Below are positions 9,634-20,171 of a stretch of DNA of 64,000 bases, piece after piece. Under the pieces are notes generated by a model. It worked only from the letters and a program-made list of their open reading frames with translations, was not told the origin of the DNA and did no database searches. The translations under genes and the position numbers were made by a program. Position 1 is the first letter of the stretch. Every line of letters begins with the position of its first letter. The DNA comes from Euglena gracilis (taxonomy: Eukaryota; Euglenida; Euglenophyceae; Euglenales): the NCBI GenBank assembly GCA_039621445.1, contig CP154954.1, forward strand, positions 10,683,521 to 10,747,520, given 5' to 3'.

Positions 9634-10869
9634 GGCGTGCCTTTCTCTCCCTTGCGCCTGCTCGGTTCTCTTGTGGCGCTCTGGGGGGGGGGTGCTCCTT
9701 GCGCCCTCTTCGGTTCTCCTTTGGCGCTCTGGGGCTCCGGTGGGTGTGCGCGCCTCTGGGGGGGGGGGGCGCTTTTTTTGTTGGGCGCCCCTGGGGGGGG
9801 CGCTTTTTTTTTGGGCGCCCCTGGGGGGGCGCTTTTTTTTTTCGGTCCGGGGGGGTCCGGGGGCGTTTTTTTTTTTTTTTTCCCTGGGGGTCCCCCTGGG
9901 GTCTTTTGTCTTGGTGTGTGGGGGGGTCTTTGGTCGTGCTCTCCGGGCCCCCTGGGGGGGGGGGGGCGGCCTGGGTTGGGGGGCTCTGGGCCCCCGGGGG
10001 GGGGGCGGTCTTGGGTTTGTGGCCTCTGGGCCCCGGGGGGGGGGGGGGGGGGCTTGGTTGCCTCTGGGGCCCCCTGGGGGGGGTCCTGGCTCGGTGGCCC
10101 TCTGGGGCCCCCTGGGGGGGGGCCTGGCTCGGTGGCCCTCTGGGGCCTCCTGGGGGGTCTTGGCTCGGTGGTCCTCTGGGGCCTCTCGGTGGCCCTCTGG
10201 GGCCTCTCGGTGGCCCTCTGGGGGGCCCTGGCTCGGTGGCCCTCTGGGGCCTCTCGCCTTGCTGGTGCCCCCTGGGGGGGCTTTGGCTGTTCGGTTCCCC
10301 CTGGGGGGGGTGGCTTCGGTTCCCCCTGGGGGGCCTGGCTGGCTTCGGTTCCCCCTGGGGGGGGGGTGGCTTCGGTTCCCCCTGGGGGGCCTGTCTGGCT
10401 TCGGTTCCCCCTGGGGGGGGGGTGGCTTCGGTTCCCCCTGGGGGGCCTGGCTGGCTTCGGTTCCCCCTGGGGGGGGGTGGCTTCGGTTCCCCCTGGGGGG
10501 CCTGGCTGGCTTGTTTGTGTGGCCTCCGCCCCCCGCTCTCTCCCGGCCGTTGTCTTCCCTTGGCCGGCTGGGGGGGGTCTGCTCTGCCCCTGGCTGCCGC
10601 CCGCCTCTGGCTTCCGGCCTTGGGCGCCAGCCTCCTCCTGCCTCCACAGTATCAGTGTCAGTGTGAAGGACAGGGGCAGAGACATCCGCTGCCATCCGTC
10701 GGCTCGCCTCCGACGGTGTAGTCTCCACGTACCCAGCCTCCGCCAGCGTCTTGGTCCACGGCGCAGCAGGCACTCTGGCGAATCGGCAGGCAAGGAACGG
10801 CAGCAGCAGCAGCAGCCCCACAAATACAACCCCCGCTACCCAGTACGGTTTGACGCCAGGCTTTTCCAA
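9634..10869 (-). CDS. E1 3' ORF: possible membrane segment then Pro/Gly/Arg repeats
   Basis: A long minus-strand frame opens near 10869. Its first 35 residues contain a strong hydrophobic stretch (VAGVVFVGLLLLLPFLACRF), which could be a signal anchor or transmembrane helix. The rest is periodic, built from units such as GGTEASQAPQGEP encoded by a CCCCCTGGGGGG-type minisatellite. The frame is interrupted at 9633 by E6. It sits where env-like ORFs lie in some LTR elements, but has no envelope motif. Part of the hydrophobic run comes from CTG repeats, so it may be fortuitous. Confidence 0.3.
9890..10515. repeat. GC-rich minisatellite (GGTTCCCCCTGGGGGG units)
   Basis: Repeated GGTTCCCCCTGGGGGG and GGCCCTCTGGGGCC blocks with irregular 27-60 bp spacing. 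CCCCCTGGGGGG is self-complementary, so the DNA is hairpin- and quadruplex-prone. All six frames stay largely open, which explains the long ORFs here. Confidence 0.75.
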
Positions 10870-11482
10870 CCACCCCCGGGGCGGTGGGCTGGCATGGGTA
10901 GCCGTGGGTAGGGGAAAATGGGTGGCCTCCGGGTTGGGGCCGGAAAGGGCCGGGACTCACCAGGCCTGCGTTGGGGGGATTGAGGACGCAGACACCGGCG
11001 GTGGTGCCCTCTCGCCGCCTTGAGGCTGAGGACGGGTCCTGGAGGTGCAACGGGAAGGAGCCATGGGTGGCGAAGGCTCCATCGGGACAGGGGATGAACG
11101 GGGCGCACTGGGTATGGGGGTGCGCTGGCAGGAAATGGTGTGAGAGGAACGGGGACGGCGTGGCACAGGCCGGCGGCATGGGGGGGTGCCGGCCCGTACA
11201 CACCGGGAAGGCCGCAGGCGGAGGGGGCACCGCGTCCCCGCCCGCAGCCGGGAAATGGTTCGGAATGGGCACATACGGAGAATGGGTGAACATCGCAGAG
11301 GCAGCCACAGCCGCCTGGGGGGCAGCCACAGCAGCCTGGGTGGCAGCCACCACCGTCGCCTGGGGGGCGGCCACAGCAGCCTGGGAGGCAGCCACAGCCG
11401 CCTGGGGGGCAGCGTGCGGCAGCAAATGAGCGAACGCAGACACGGGCTGCGCACACTCAGCTCCTGTCGATGGACACACCAA
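10658..11482 (-). CDS. E1 3' ORF: Ala/Pro-rich protein of unknown function
   Basis: A 274-residue open frame directly downstream of the integrase-chromodomain ORF. Near its start it has five to six copies of an AAPQAAVA-type repeat, encoded by a tandem repeat at 11291-11412, then Pro/His-rich sequence and a Cys-rich tail. It overlaps the start of the hydrophobic ORF in another frame. No domain is recognised. It may be low-complexity DNA rather than a gene. Confidence 0.25.
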   Translation of the reverse strand: MVCPSTGAECAQPVSAFAHLLPHAAPQAAVAASQAAVAAPQATVVAATQAAVAAPQAAVAASAMFTHSPYVPIPNHFPAAGGDAVPPPPAAFPVCTGRHPPMPPACATPSPFLSHHFLPAHPHTQCAPFIPCPDGAFATHGSFPLHLQDPSSASRRREGTTAGVCVLNPPNAGLVSPGPFRPQPGGHPFSPTHGYPCQPTAPGVVGKAWRQTVLGSGGCICGAAAAAAVPCLPIRQSACCAVDQDAGGGWVRGDYTVGGEPTDGSGCLCPCPSH

Positions 11483-11635
11483 GGTTGATACCGCAGCAGA
11501 GGGGATCTGGGGATCAGCCTCCTGCGACAGCTGGGGAAACGCAGAGACGGAGGGACGGTCGGACGGGTGGCACGAAGTGCAGCGGGGCGGGCTGGCGCGC
11601 TGCAGCGGCGGCGAAGGCTCGCGGTCGATCCTGAC

Positions 11636-13300
11636 CTAGCGCTGGCGGTGGATCGCGTGTGTCGGGACGTGCTGTCCTGCAGGCACCGCTGTGCCCACTG
11701 GGGGGTCCGCTGACTCCCCTTCCTGGCTGCTTGCCTCCTCGTCCTTCTTGATGTCCTCGTCGGGCCAGACCCACTCCTCGGGGGGGTCTTCCCACTCGGC
11801 GTTATTGATGACCTCCTGCTCCTGCTTCTTCACCTCCGCGATGATGACCGCCACCTCAGCCGGGTTGCGGTGGAGGTAGTCCAGCAGGTCCACCTTGAGC
11901 TTCTTGGACTTGGCGTACTCGATCATCTGGTGAGAGTAGCGATGGAAGAAATTCTTCAACGGCTCCCACGTGAGAGTCGGGTGGCCCTCCCACTTCACCT
12001 CGAACTCCCAGTCGCCGTCGTCTCGTCGGCGGTGCCGCCGGATCTCCTCCACCGTCCACTCCTCGATGTCCACGTCTTCTTGCGGTCTGGCCTGCCGGTA
12101 GACGAACATCTTGGGCGGGCCCCACAGCCGCGTGTCATCGCGGTAGGCCTTCAGCTGGCAGCGGTGGGCCTCTTGGCGGCGGCCCTCCTCCAGCTCCAGC
12201 TCGTACGAGTGCTCGCCACGGCGCGCGGTGACCCGGGCTGGGCCAAGCCAGTAGCTCTCGAGCTTCTGGCCCGGCCGCCTCGGAGGCCGGAGGTACCACA
12301 CGAGGTCTCCCTTGGCGAACTCCTCGAGGTCCTTCCTGCTCCGGTTCTTCTGGTCCGCTTGCCGCTTGTGGAGGTCGTTGAGGACGTCGGCGACCTTCTG
12401 GTCCACGGCCTTCTGTCTCTCGAAGAACGACACGGCATCCTCCACCATGACCGGGGCCTTGTACGGTACGCCACCAGTCCACCGATGCCGTCCATACAGC
12501 ACCTCGTACGGACTCAGGCCGTGCTGCGCCTTGGAGTCGTTCAGCTTCTGCACTGCCCTGGGCAGGGACTCCACCCAGGTGATCGGGGCCTCGGCCTTCT
12601 CGCTCCGGATCCGCTTCTGCAGCTGCGCACCGAGGGACTCCGCCCGCCCGTTCGCCGCGTGGTGGTACGCCTGGGCATAGGCGTGGCGGATCCCGTGCAG
12701 GCCGCACATGCTGCGCCACCACGCGCCAGCAAAGTGCGGCCCGCGATCACTCGTGATCACGCTGGGCAGCCCGTGCGGCGACCACCACCCCGGTACATCG
12801 CCTTGGCCACGGTGGCGGCGGTGAGGCCGCGCGTGTGGTGGGCCGTGGCCACGACCCACCCACTGTGGCGATCGACGCAGGCGGCGAACACGTTGTACAG
12901 CTGCCCCTCGAAGTCCACCTCCGGCATCACGAAGAGGTCGATGGCCACCGACGCCATGATGTACGGCGGGACGGGCGTCGGGCAGACCTTCAGCCGCAGC
13001 GGCTGGTGCGGGTGCTCGGTGGCCTGGCACACCGGGCACGTCCGCTGCAGCCCGCCGGCCACCTTCGCCGCCTCCATCCGGTCCGCGAAGACGTAGGTGC
13101 GCTCGGCCTCCTCCACCAGCCGGTCCCCGCCAACGTGGCCGGAGAGACCGAGTGCTGCTCCCTCAGCACCTCCGCCAGCAGCCCGCTCGGCACACACCAC
13201 CTCCCCGCCGAGACGAGCCGCCCATCCACCAGCTGGAACCCGCTGGGCCAGCCCGGGCCGTTGTGGGCCTGGTCCCAGACGGGCTTCCACCGCGGGCACA
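11636..13300 (-). pseudogene. E1 integrase with C-terminal chromodomain
   Basis: The N-terminal zinc-binding part (paired His, then CPVCQ) and the first catalytic Asp (VAIDLF) lie in the frame of 13299-12757. The second Asp (ITSDRGPHF) and the Glu (NGRAES) lie in the frame of 13039-11636, so one frameshift (about 12780) separates them. The DD35E triad is otherwise complete. A chromodomain follows (EIRRHRRR, FEVKWEGHPTLTWEPL), which in this family steers insertion through histone marks. The C-terminus is acidic and lysine-rich. A second frameshift near 13150 separates it from RNase H. Both may be sequencing errors in GC-rich DNA. Confidence 0.85.
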
Positions 13301-15545
13301 CCGCATACGCCTTGCTCCAGTCCATGTCGAAGACGTTGATGTCCAGGTCAGGCTGCGGGGGCACGGGATCAGCGGTTGACGGCACACCTGCTGCGGGCGC
13401 TGCAGACGGGACTGACGCGGCCGGTGACGGCACACCGGCTGCGGACGCTGGGACGGGCATGGCCGGTGATGACACACCGGGCTGTGGGCGCTGCGGACGT
13501 GCGATGGACTGCGGTGCGGTGGACTGCGGTGCTGGTGATGGGACTGGCGATGGCGCGTTGGATGATGGTGCTGGCACGGACGCTGGTGATGCGATGCACG
13601 ACGCAGACGGTGGGACTGCCGCAGACGATGCCGACGGTGGGACTGCTGCGGCCGCGGGAGACGAGGCTGACGGGTGCATCTCGCGTGGGTGCTCGGGCCG
13701 CATACGGTGCGGGGCGTCTCGGGGTGCGTCTCGGGCTGAGCACTGCGAGTCCGGGCGGCATCGCGTGATGACGGCGATGTGGGACGCTCGCGGGACCGCG
13801 GCGAACGACTCGAGCGGGATCAGCTGGATGACGTCCAGACCTCTAACCCCCTTCAGGGTGGACCTCTCCACCTGTTCCGCCTTGGTCTCCTCGTCCTCGG
13901 GATGCACCGCCTTCGGGGTGGACTTCTCGCGCAGCTTCTCCTCCAGGATGTGGGCCTTCATCTCCTTCGTGTCGGCCTCGGTGCCGTGCCACGAGGTGTC
14001 GCGCCAGCCTTGTGAGGCCGGGTAGGCCCAGCGGGACATGGCATCGCCCACCACGTTGGTCTCGCCGGGGACGTGCACCACGGTGATGCGGAACTCGTTG
14101 AGCTTCGCATGCCATCTGGCCCGCCTCCCCTGCGGGCCCACTCCGGCGACGTACTCCTTGTACCACGACTCCAGGCTGCGGTGGTCGGTCAGGACGAGGA
14201 TCTCGTTGTCCAGCAGGAAGCCCGCCCACTTGTCGAGGGCGGCCACCACGGCATACGTCTCCTTGTCCCGGACATCCCACCGAAGGCGCTGCCCCTCAGT
14301 GAGCTTCCGGGACATGAAGGCCACCGGGACGGAGGCCCCCGGCCGCAGGTCCTCCACCCGCGGCACGCCGTCGATGTTCGGGAACTGCTCCAGCACCGCT
14401 CCGATGGCGTAGTCCGACGCGTCGGTGCGCAGGACGAACGGCTTGGCTGGATCGATGTGGTACAGCTCCAGGTCGGCGACGAGGGCCTTCTTCAGCTTCT
14501 CGAACGCCTCCTTCTCCTGCTCCGTCCACACCACTGGGTGCTTGGATCCCGCCTTGGTCAGCTCCCTCGGCAACTTCAGCTTCTCCTGCAACGGCGCCGC
14601 CAGCTCCGCGTAGAGTCTCACGTAGCCCGCATAGTAATTGCAGACGCCGAGAAACGCGCGGAGACTGCTGACCGTCGGCGGCAGCTGCCAGTGCTGCACC
14701 GCCGACAGTTTGCCTGGGGCAGGCGCCCTCCTGCCGTGCCCCAGGACATGCCCCACGAACTCGACCTGCCTCATGAAGAGCTTGACCTTGCGGCTGTCGC
14801 TAACCCATCTGTCCTTCTCCAAGGCCAGCAACGTCTCACGGACGTCTCGGGCATGCTTCTGGTAGAACTCCTCGTCCGTCTCCTCCACTCCCTGCCGCGT
14901 AATGACGATGATGTCGTCGAAGTACGGGCGGGAGTGCGCCTTCACCGCCGCGCAGGTGGCGTCGATGTCCCGCTGCAGGAGGGCGGGCCCGACGTTGATC
15001 CCCTGCGGGACCACACGCCACTGCCACAGCCCACCCGGCAGCTGGACGTTCGTCACCGGTCGGCTCTCCTCCGCCAAGGCCACCTGGTGGAACGCGTCCC
15101 GCAAGTCGATGGTGCTGAAGAGGGTACACTTCGCCTGCTCCGCCACGATCTCCTCCGTCAAGGGCAAGGGGTAGCTGTCCGCCATGATCTGCAGGTTCGT
15201 CACCGCGTAGTCACACACCATCCTCCACTTCCCGTTCTTCTTCCGAATCGGGAAGGCCGCCGCCCGCCACGGGCCGCGGCCCGGCTCCACCTTCCGGTCG
15301 CGGCAGCACTCCTCCTCCATCTCCCGCAGCGCCTCCAGCCGCTCGCCCTTCAGGTGGATCACCCTCCCCACCACCGGCTGGGCGTTTGGCTTGAGACGCA
15401 GCACCGCCATCCCGTGCTGGCCTCGGGGCGGCGGATCGGGGTGGACGCGGTCGCAGAACGCTGCCCTCGAACTCCTTGAGCATCTCGGCGCGCAGCTGGA
15501 CGGCCAGCGGATGCTGCTCCTCCGCCTCGGCCGTGACCACCCCAC
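13301..15545 (-). pseudogene. E1 reverse transcriptase and RNase H
   Basis: The open frame 15545-12990 covers the RT fingers (FPIRKKNGKWRMVCDY), STIDLRDAFHQV, the catalytic YFDDIIV at about 14905-14924 (in place of the usual YVDD), the thumb and connection (GHVLGHGRRAPAPGKL, then LRAFLGVCNYY), and RNase H (RTDASDYAIGAVLEQ, DKETYAVVAAL, LTDHRSLESW). A long Ala/Pro/Ser linker then leads to the integrase N-terminus. RT starts at the usual Gypsy position after a Glu-rich stretch, but a frameshift near 15475 separates it from the protease frame. Catalytic residues are intact. Confidence 0.9.
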
Positions 15546-17103
15546 GGACTTCCTTCGCCTCCTTGGCCGCGTCGATCAGCACCTTGGCCACCATTGCCTC
15601 CTCCTCGGCGTCCAGGGCCTCGTCCTCCTCGTCTCCGTCGGGGCCGTTGACCCCGACGGTGAGCCTCATCTTCCTCACCTCGGCCTCCATCTCCTCCTCC
15701 ACTTCGGACGGCGTGCGGGGCAACGGCGATGGGCTGCGGGCTCGGACGGTCGCGTGGGTGCGTGTGCTTAGCGCTGCGATCTCGCTTGCTTCGGTGCCGG
15801 CGATGACCCATCGGGGGTCGTCGTGGAGCTGGAGCGCATCCCGCCAGGGTTGCACATCCAGCCTGTGCTCCTTCAGCCAGGGGTAACCCAGAATCAGGTC
15901 ACACCCTATATCACCGTCATGGACGGTGATCTGGCTGTGCCACCTCTTCACTCCTCAACTCCTCTCTCCTTCACTCCTCGCGTTGAACACCAGGAGGACG
16001 TCCGCCTCGTTGCTGCCGCCCGCCAGCAGGTCGCCGTTCACGGTCCGCAGCAGCAGCGGCCGCTCGCTGCGGCGGAAACATCCGTTCGGGAACAAGTCCC
16101 GACGGATCAGCGATGTCTGCGCCCCCGTGTCGATGAGGGCCTTCGCCTTCTCCTCCCGGCCGTCGATCTCGATGACCACATCCAGCATCAGCTGGTAGCT
16201 GCCGCCCCGCCTCTCAATGCGGCCCACCTGGAAGGGCCGGCTGGGGCGGTACTGCCACGGACGGACGGTGACCTTGTGGACCTTCCGCGGGTGGTGTGGC
16301 TCGTCGGCGGCGGTGGTGACGGGCTCGGCGGGTGGATCGTTGTGCGGCTCGGCGGGGGTGCACGATGCTTGGTGGGTGCACGATGGCGGTCGTTGGCGCG
16401 GGGCTTGGGACAGCGCCGCTGCTTGCGGGGGCAGCGCCGTCCGGATTGGTGGTGCGGTGGCGGACGCGGGTGCGGGTGCCGGCGACGGCGGTATCGCGCT
16501 GGGCAGCACGGCTGCTTGGCGGGTTGGTGGGGTGCGCTCGCACAGGTATCGGACTACTCCTTCGGGAATGCGATACGCCTGCTCTTGGGTACCGCGCTGC
16601 TGGGATGCCCCACCCAGCTGCCGTCGATGATGTCGTCGTCCATCTTGCTCCTCCACGATGTTCTCGCACTGGCCGTCGCACACGATGTCCTGCATGGGGG
16701 CCATGGAGTCCGCGATCCAGAAGCGTGTGGGCTTGCGATAGCCCCACGCCTCGAACATGCAGTAGTCCACATCGACGTACTGCATGTCCTCCACGACCTT
16801 GCGGTGGCGGAGTTTCCCATAGCGGGGATTCTCCAGCCACCACAGGGACGGCCGCAGGTAGGCGATGATCTCCTTCGTCTTGCGGACCAGGAAGTCGGCC
16901 TTCCGCAGCCGCCGCCTCCTGGTCGTCATCGCGCTGGAGTACTCGGTGCACGGCGGCGAGGCGGCGACCAGCTCGAAGTCGCCGGGCCAGTACTCCTCCC
17001 AGTACCGCCAGCGCCGCACGTCCACCGTCTTGTCCGCCTTCCACCGCGGGTCGGCATCCACCGAGATGACGGAGTAGCCGAGCTTCTCCAGCGCCCGCCT
17101 CAC
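15481..17103 (-). pseudogene. E1 C5-methyltransferase-like domain fused to retropepsin
   Basis: The frame runs from about 17103. Its first part has VISVDADPRW (SAM-binding loop region), ASPPCTEYSSA with the PPC motif of cytosine-C5 methyltransferases, WWLENPRYG (ENP in place of ENV), CMFEAWGYRKPTRFW and, near the end, AYRIPEGVV. This order is typical of phage-type C5 methyltransferases. The glycine-rich motif I expected just before the start is missing. A linker follows, then an aspartic protease (KALIDTGAQTSL). One in-frame TGA (about 15953) interrupts the protease before DLILGYPWL. E2 carries the same domain in the same place, so it is inherited within this lineage. Function is inferred from motifs only. 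Confidence 0.75.
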
Positions 17104-17616
17104 TCGGACGGGAACGGGAACGGGAAGGACAGGGAAGGGATCAGCTGGGGGAAGGGTGGGGTCCCGGGGAAAGGCTGAGAGGGTGGAGCCCCGGGTGGTA
17201 GCCAGGGGGTCGGGTCCCAGCTCTGGGGCTGGGCTGATTTCGGTAACAGGAGGGGGACTTGGGACGAGTCTCGAGGGCTATCGACTAGGGACTCGGATTG
17301 GAGGGGGATGAGTGGGAGTTGGGGTGGGGCTGGGAGCGCGGGAAACGGGGATTGTGGGGATGGGAGCGGGGATGGGGCAGGGGATCGGGGGTATGTTTTC
17401 GGGGTGTTTTCTTGCGCTTCCCGAGGGCTATCGGAAAGACTTGCGGTGGGGGCTACCACTTCAGAGTCCGCCGCAAAGGTTGGCATCCTGTCTGTGTCCC
17501 GGTGGGCCGCAGCCTCTTCGTGTGTGGAAAATTCTGGGGTGGTGTGCACGCTTTGCATTTCAAAAAGAAGGCACTCGAGAAAAATGGCCTTCAATGGAAA
17601 ACGTAGAACGAACAAG
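17104..17616 (-). other. E1 5' internal region, proline-rich frame, no clear Gag
   Basis: Between the primer site and the methyltransferase-like domain. One minus-strand frame, opening inside the LTR, is Pro/Ser-rich with periodic FPFP repeats and ends at 17100, where the methyltransferase frame begins abruptly without its motif I. No capsid fold or zinc knuckle is visible. A deletion removing Gag and the methyltransferase start is the simplest reading. Confidence 0.45.
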
Positions 17617-17628
17617 CCTCTGCTACCA
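17617..17628 (-). promoter_or_regulatory. E1 primer-binding site for initiator tRNA-Met
   Basis: TGGTAGCAGAGG on the minus strand lies immediately after the 5' LTR. Its complement CCTCTGCTACCA is the 3' end typical of eukaryotic initiator tRNA-Met, matched over all 12 nt. Confidence 0.9.
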
Positions 17629-18228
17629 GTTTTCCCCTCTCGCCGGTTCGGTGACCGTGCGCGGAATGGGCTCCCCGGCAGGCCGAGTGGGGGAAAACAG
17701 TCACCCGGCGCTCCGGTAAAAATAGGCACACGCGCCCCAAAAATTCCCTTTTTTTGTGTCTTTCGGTCCCTGAATTCAGCCAGAACCTGGGTTCCGGCAG
17801 CCAAATAATTCAAAAATTGGGGGGGGGAACGGTATTTTTGGCCAACTCCTTGGGGGTGCCTCTGGAGTAGTAGGGGGGGGGGGAGGAAAAGCCTGGTTTG
17901 AATTTAAAAAAAGGGTAGCGGGGGGGACGGAAGAACACCTTCACCTTGATTTCCAGCGCCGCTTGCTCTTCCTTTTTTGAATTTGAATTCTTTCCTTTTG
18001 ATTGACCTTCCGGATTGACTCTTTGAAATTCTTGAACAATTGTTTTCTTGAAATCAGATTGAATTTTTGATATTCCTTCCTTCAGCATGCACAATTCTTT
18101 GAATGAAACATTCGGAAGAGAGAGAACCTGGGGGGGGGAAAAGTACACAGGTAAAAAAAGTAGCGGAATGGGGCAGAATGTTCGCTAATTCCAGTGCGCA
18201 GGCGCCAGGCCGCCTCCCGCCGCCCACA
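17629..18228 (-). repeat. E1 5' LTR
   Basis: 600 bp, nearly identical to the 3' LTR without its MITE. It serves as the empty site that defines that insertion. Confidence 0.9.
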
Positions 18229-18700
18229 GGCCAAAGTTATGGCCCCGGCAAGCTTTCGGCCCCAATCCCCCCCCCCACGATGTACATTCAGGGTATTTCG
18301 GCCAAAACTGGTTCTCCAAAACAGGACAGCCCCAGCCAAGCAGTTTTTTGGAAAGAGCACCCCCAAAAGCCCCAGAATTTTTTTTACACCACGGGCTAAA
18401 GAAGCACGGCGCCAAAGTTATGGCCTCGGCAAGGTTTCGGCCCCAACCCCGCCCCCCGAAAGCACATTTTTGAGCATTTTGGCCAAAACTGGGTATCAAA
18501 ACTGACCAGTCAACCCCAGCCCCCATTTTTTGTTGAAAAAAAAACCCAAAACCCCCAGAAAAATTTTTTTAGAGCAAGACCAAACGGGCCACGCAGCCGA
18601 AGTTATGGCCCCGGCAAGGTTTCGGCCCAACCCCGTCCCATGAAGGTAAATTTTCAAGGGATTTCGGCCAAAACTGGGTGCCCATAAACCGGCCAATGAG
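18229..18700. repeat. ~185-bp satellite array, right part
   Basis: About two and a half further units of the 5486-6334 array (markers near 18351 and 18535), starting with the GGCCA target copy of E1. Units diverge towards the right end. Confidence 0.85.
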
Positions 18701-18735
18701 CCCCAGCACCATGGGCCGCAAGGGGAAACTGCCAC

Positions 18736-19945
18736 CCATTTCTTTGAGCACAGAATTTTCAACCGAACCCCGGAGGGGAACCCTCTACAACTACTTACAC
18801 TTCGCTTACAGCACACCGGTCCCACTCTTCTGCGGAGGCAAGGCCTCACCTTCGAACACCGGCACCCACCAGGGCGGCGCACTGGGCCCAGTGGGATTCG
18901 CCCTCGGCATTCACCCCATCTTTCCATCACCTGAAGCAGGCTGGCGATCTCCTGTGGAATTGCTGCTACCTAGATGACGGGTTTCTCGTAAGATTGAGCG
19001 GGCATTTAACTTTATCGGGAGTGAGGCCCCCCGCATTGGACTAAACCTGAACCTCCAAAAATGCGTACTTTGGGGCCCACCAACCGCCCTGGTCCCAAGT
19101 CACGCCAAAGCAAGGACAATACCCTGGAACGAAACGGCCGGTACCACCGTGCCTGGCATCCCCATCAACCACCCAGGCACCGCGCCCCAGAGCATCCCTG
19201 CGTGGGAGGACGCCACCCAACGGCCGGTGAGCGCAGCAGACGCTATAACACACATTCTGGACGTTCAAGTGACTCACCAACTTCTTCGGTCCTGCTTGGA
19301 TTGCTGCAAGTTCAATCGCCTCCTCCGGGCAGACGACACATACGCCAACAAACACAGCGTGGACAGATGCTCCGAGGTCATCATCTCCGCCCTTGATGAC
19401 ATCCTAGGCAACGCCTTGGGACCCGAACAACGTTCACAAGCCGCCATGTCACTGTCCAATGGCGGCCTAGGACTGAAGATCCCATCGGTGACACAGCCCG
19501 CAGCACGGATCGCCTCGATTGTCACTTTCTACACATCCCGCACACAGCGGGTCGGCACTCCCGCCTACGCCACAGCGGTTGACGCGGCAACCACACGACC
19601 CGTAATTGCGAACCTCCTCACAAGCTGAGCCCAAACCACACAACCACCAACGCCCTTACGCCAACCTCTCCAAATTCAGCCAGGGCGACACCGAAACCTG
19701 ACAGCAACAATGGTGGTCAAGGTAGCTTGGAAAAGAGGACATGGACCGCCTGATCGGTGCTTCTGCTCCGCAAGATCAAAACCGACTGCTGGAGCAAGCC
19801 AACGGCATCGGGCATGGTTGGATGGACGTGCCCCCAAGCACCACCTTACCTACCACCATCCCAAGCGGTCAGTACCTGCTAGGCCTACTTTGGTGGCTGG
19901 GTCTGCCAATCATGGATGACGCGAGCTCCATTGTCGGTGGTAATA
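18736..19945 (+). pseudogene. LINE-type reverse transcriptase, C-terminal fragment
   Basis: Three frames in succession give a non-LTR RT. First GTHQGGALGPVGFALGIHPI (the QGDPLGP-type motif). Then the catalytic CYLDDGFLV at about 18964-18990. Then LNLNLQKCVLWGPP followed by thumb-like sequence with SNGGLGLKIPS and, after another shift near 19628, a C-terminal region ending WWLGLPIMD (about 19905). At least two frameshifts and a stop make it inactive. The N-terminal RT and endonuclease are absent, as in 5'-truncated LINE copies. The clade cannot be fixed from the fragment. Confidence 0.75.
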
Positions 19946-20171
19946 TAATTAGGACAATGGGCTAGCTTTCCACCTGTAGACTTGGTGTTGGATATATGAC
20001 AGGAAGTCAGGGAAAATCTTTGCCAAGCCATTTAATATTTTGTCAGGGGTGCAAACTGACTTTTTTTGAGATAATCAAAATTTTTCATGGAGAACACAAA
20101 CAAAAAAAATAAGTAATTTGTTTACAGAGGGAAAATTGCGAGGCTAAGATGATTGCTGTGGCTTTTGTGGG

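Larger units (their letters stand above)
6335..18228 (-). mobile_element. E1: complete Ty3/Gypsy-type LTR element with a C5-methyltransferase-like domain
   Basis: Flanked by GGCCA target duplications (6330-6334 and 18229-18233) within a satellite array. The 5' LTR is 17629-18228. The 3' LTR is 6335-7175, which is 598 bp once a nested MITE is removed. The primer site beside the 5' LTR exactly complements the eukaryotic initiator tRNA-Met 3' end, and a polypurine tract abuts the 3' LTR. Minus-strand order: proline-rich leader ORF, methyltransferase-like domain, protease, RT, RNase H, integrase, chromodomain, then a GC-rich 3' region with a possible membrane ORF. No clear Gag is found. Pol is broken by a few frameshifts and one TGA. 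It is much richer in GC than E2, E3 and E6. Confidence 0.9.

Noticed and set aside
9560-10911. Collagen- or silk-like Gly/Pro proteins on the plus strand
   Set aside because: They are translations of a GC minisatellite inside E1, antisense to the element.
15950-15960. Altered genetic code with UGA as Trp or Arg
   Set aside because: E3 pol ends at TGA and uses TGG for conserved Trp. The few in-frame TGAs fit single C-to-T or G-to-A mutations in decayed elements.
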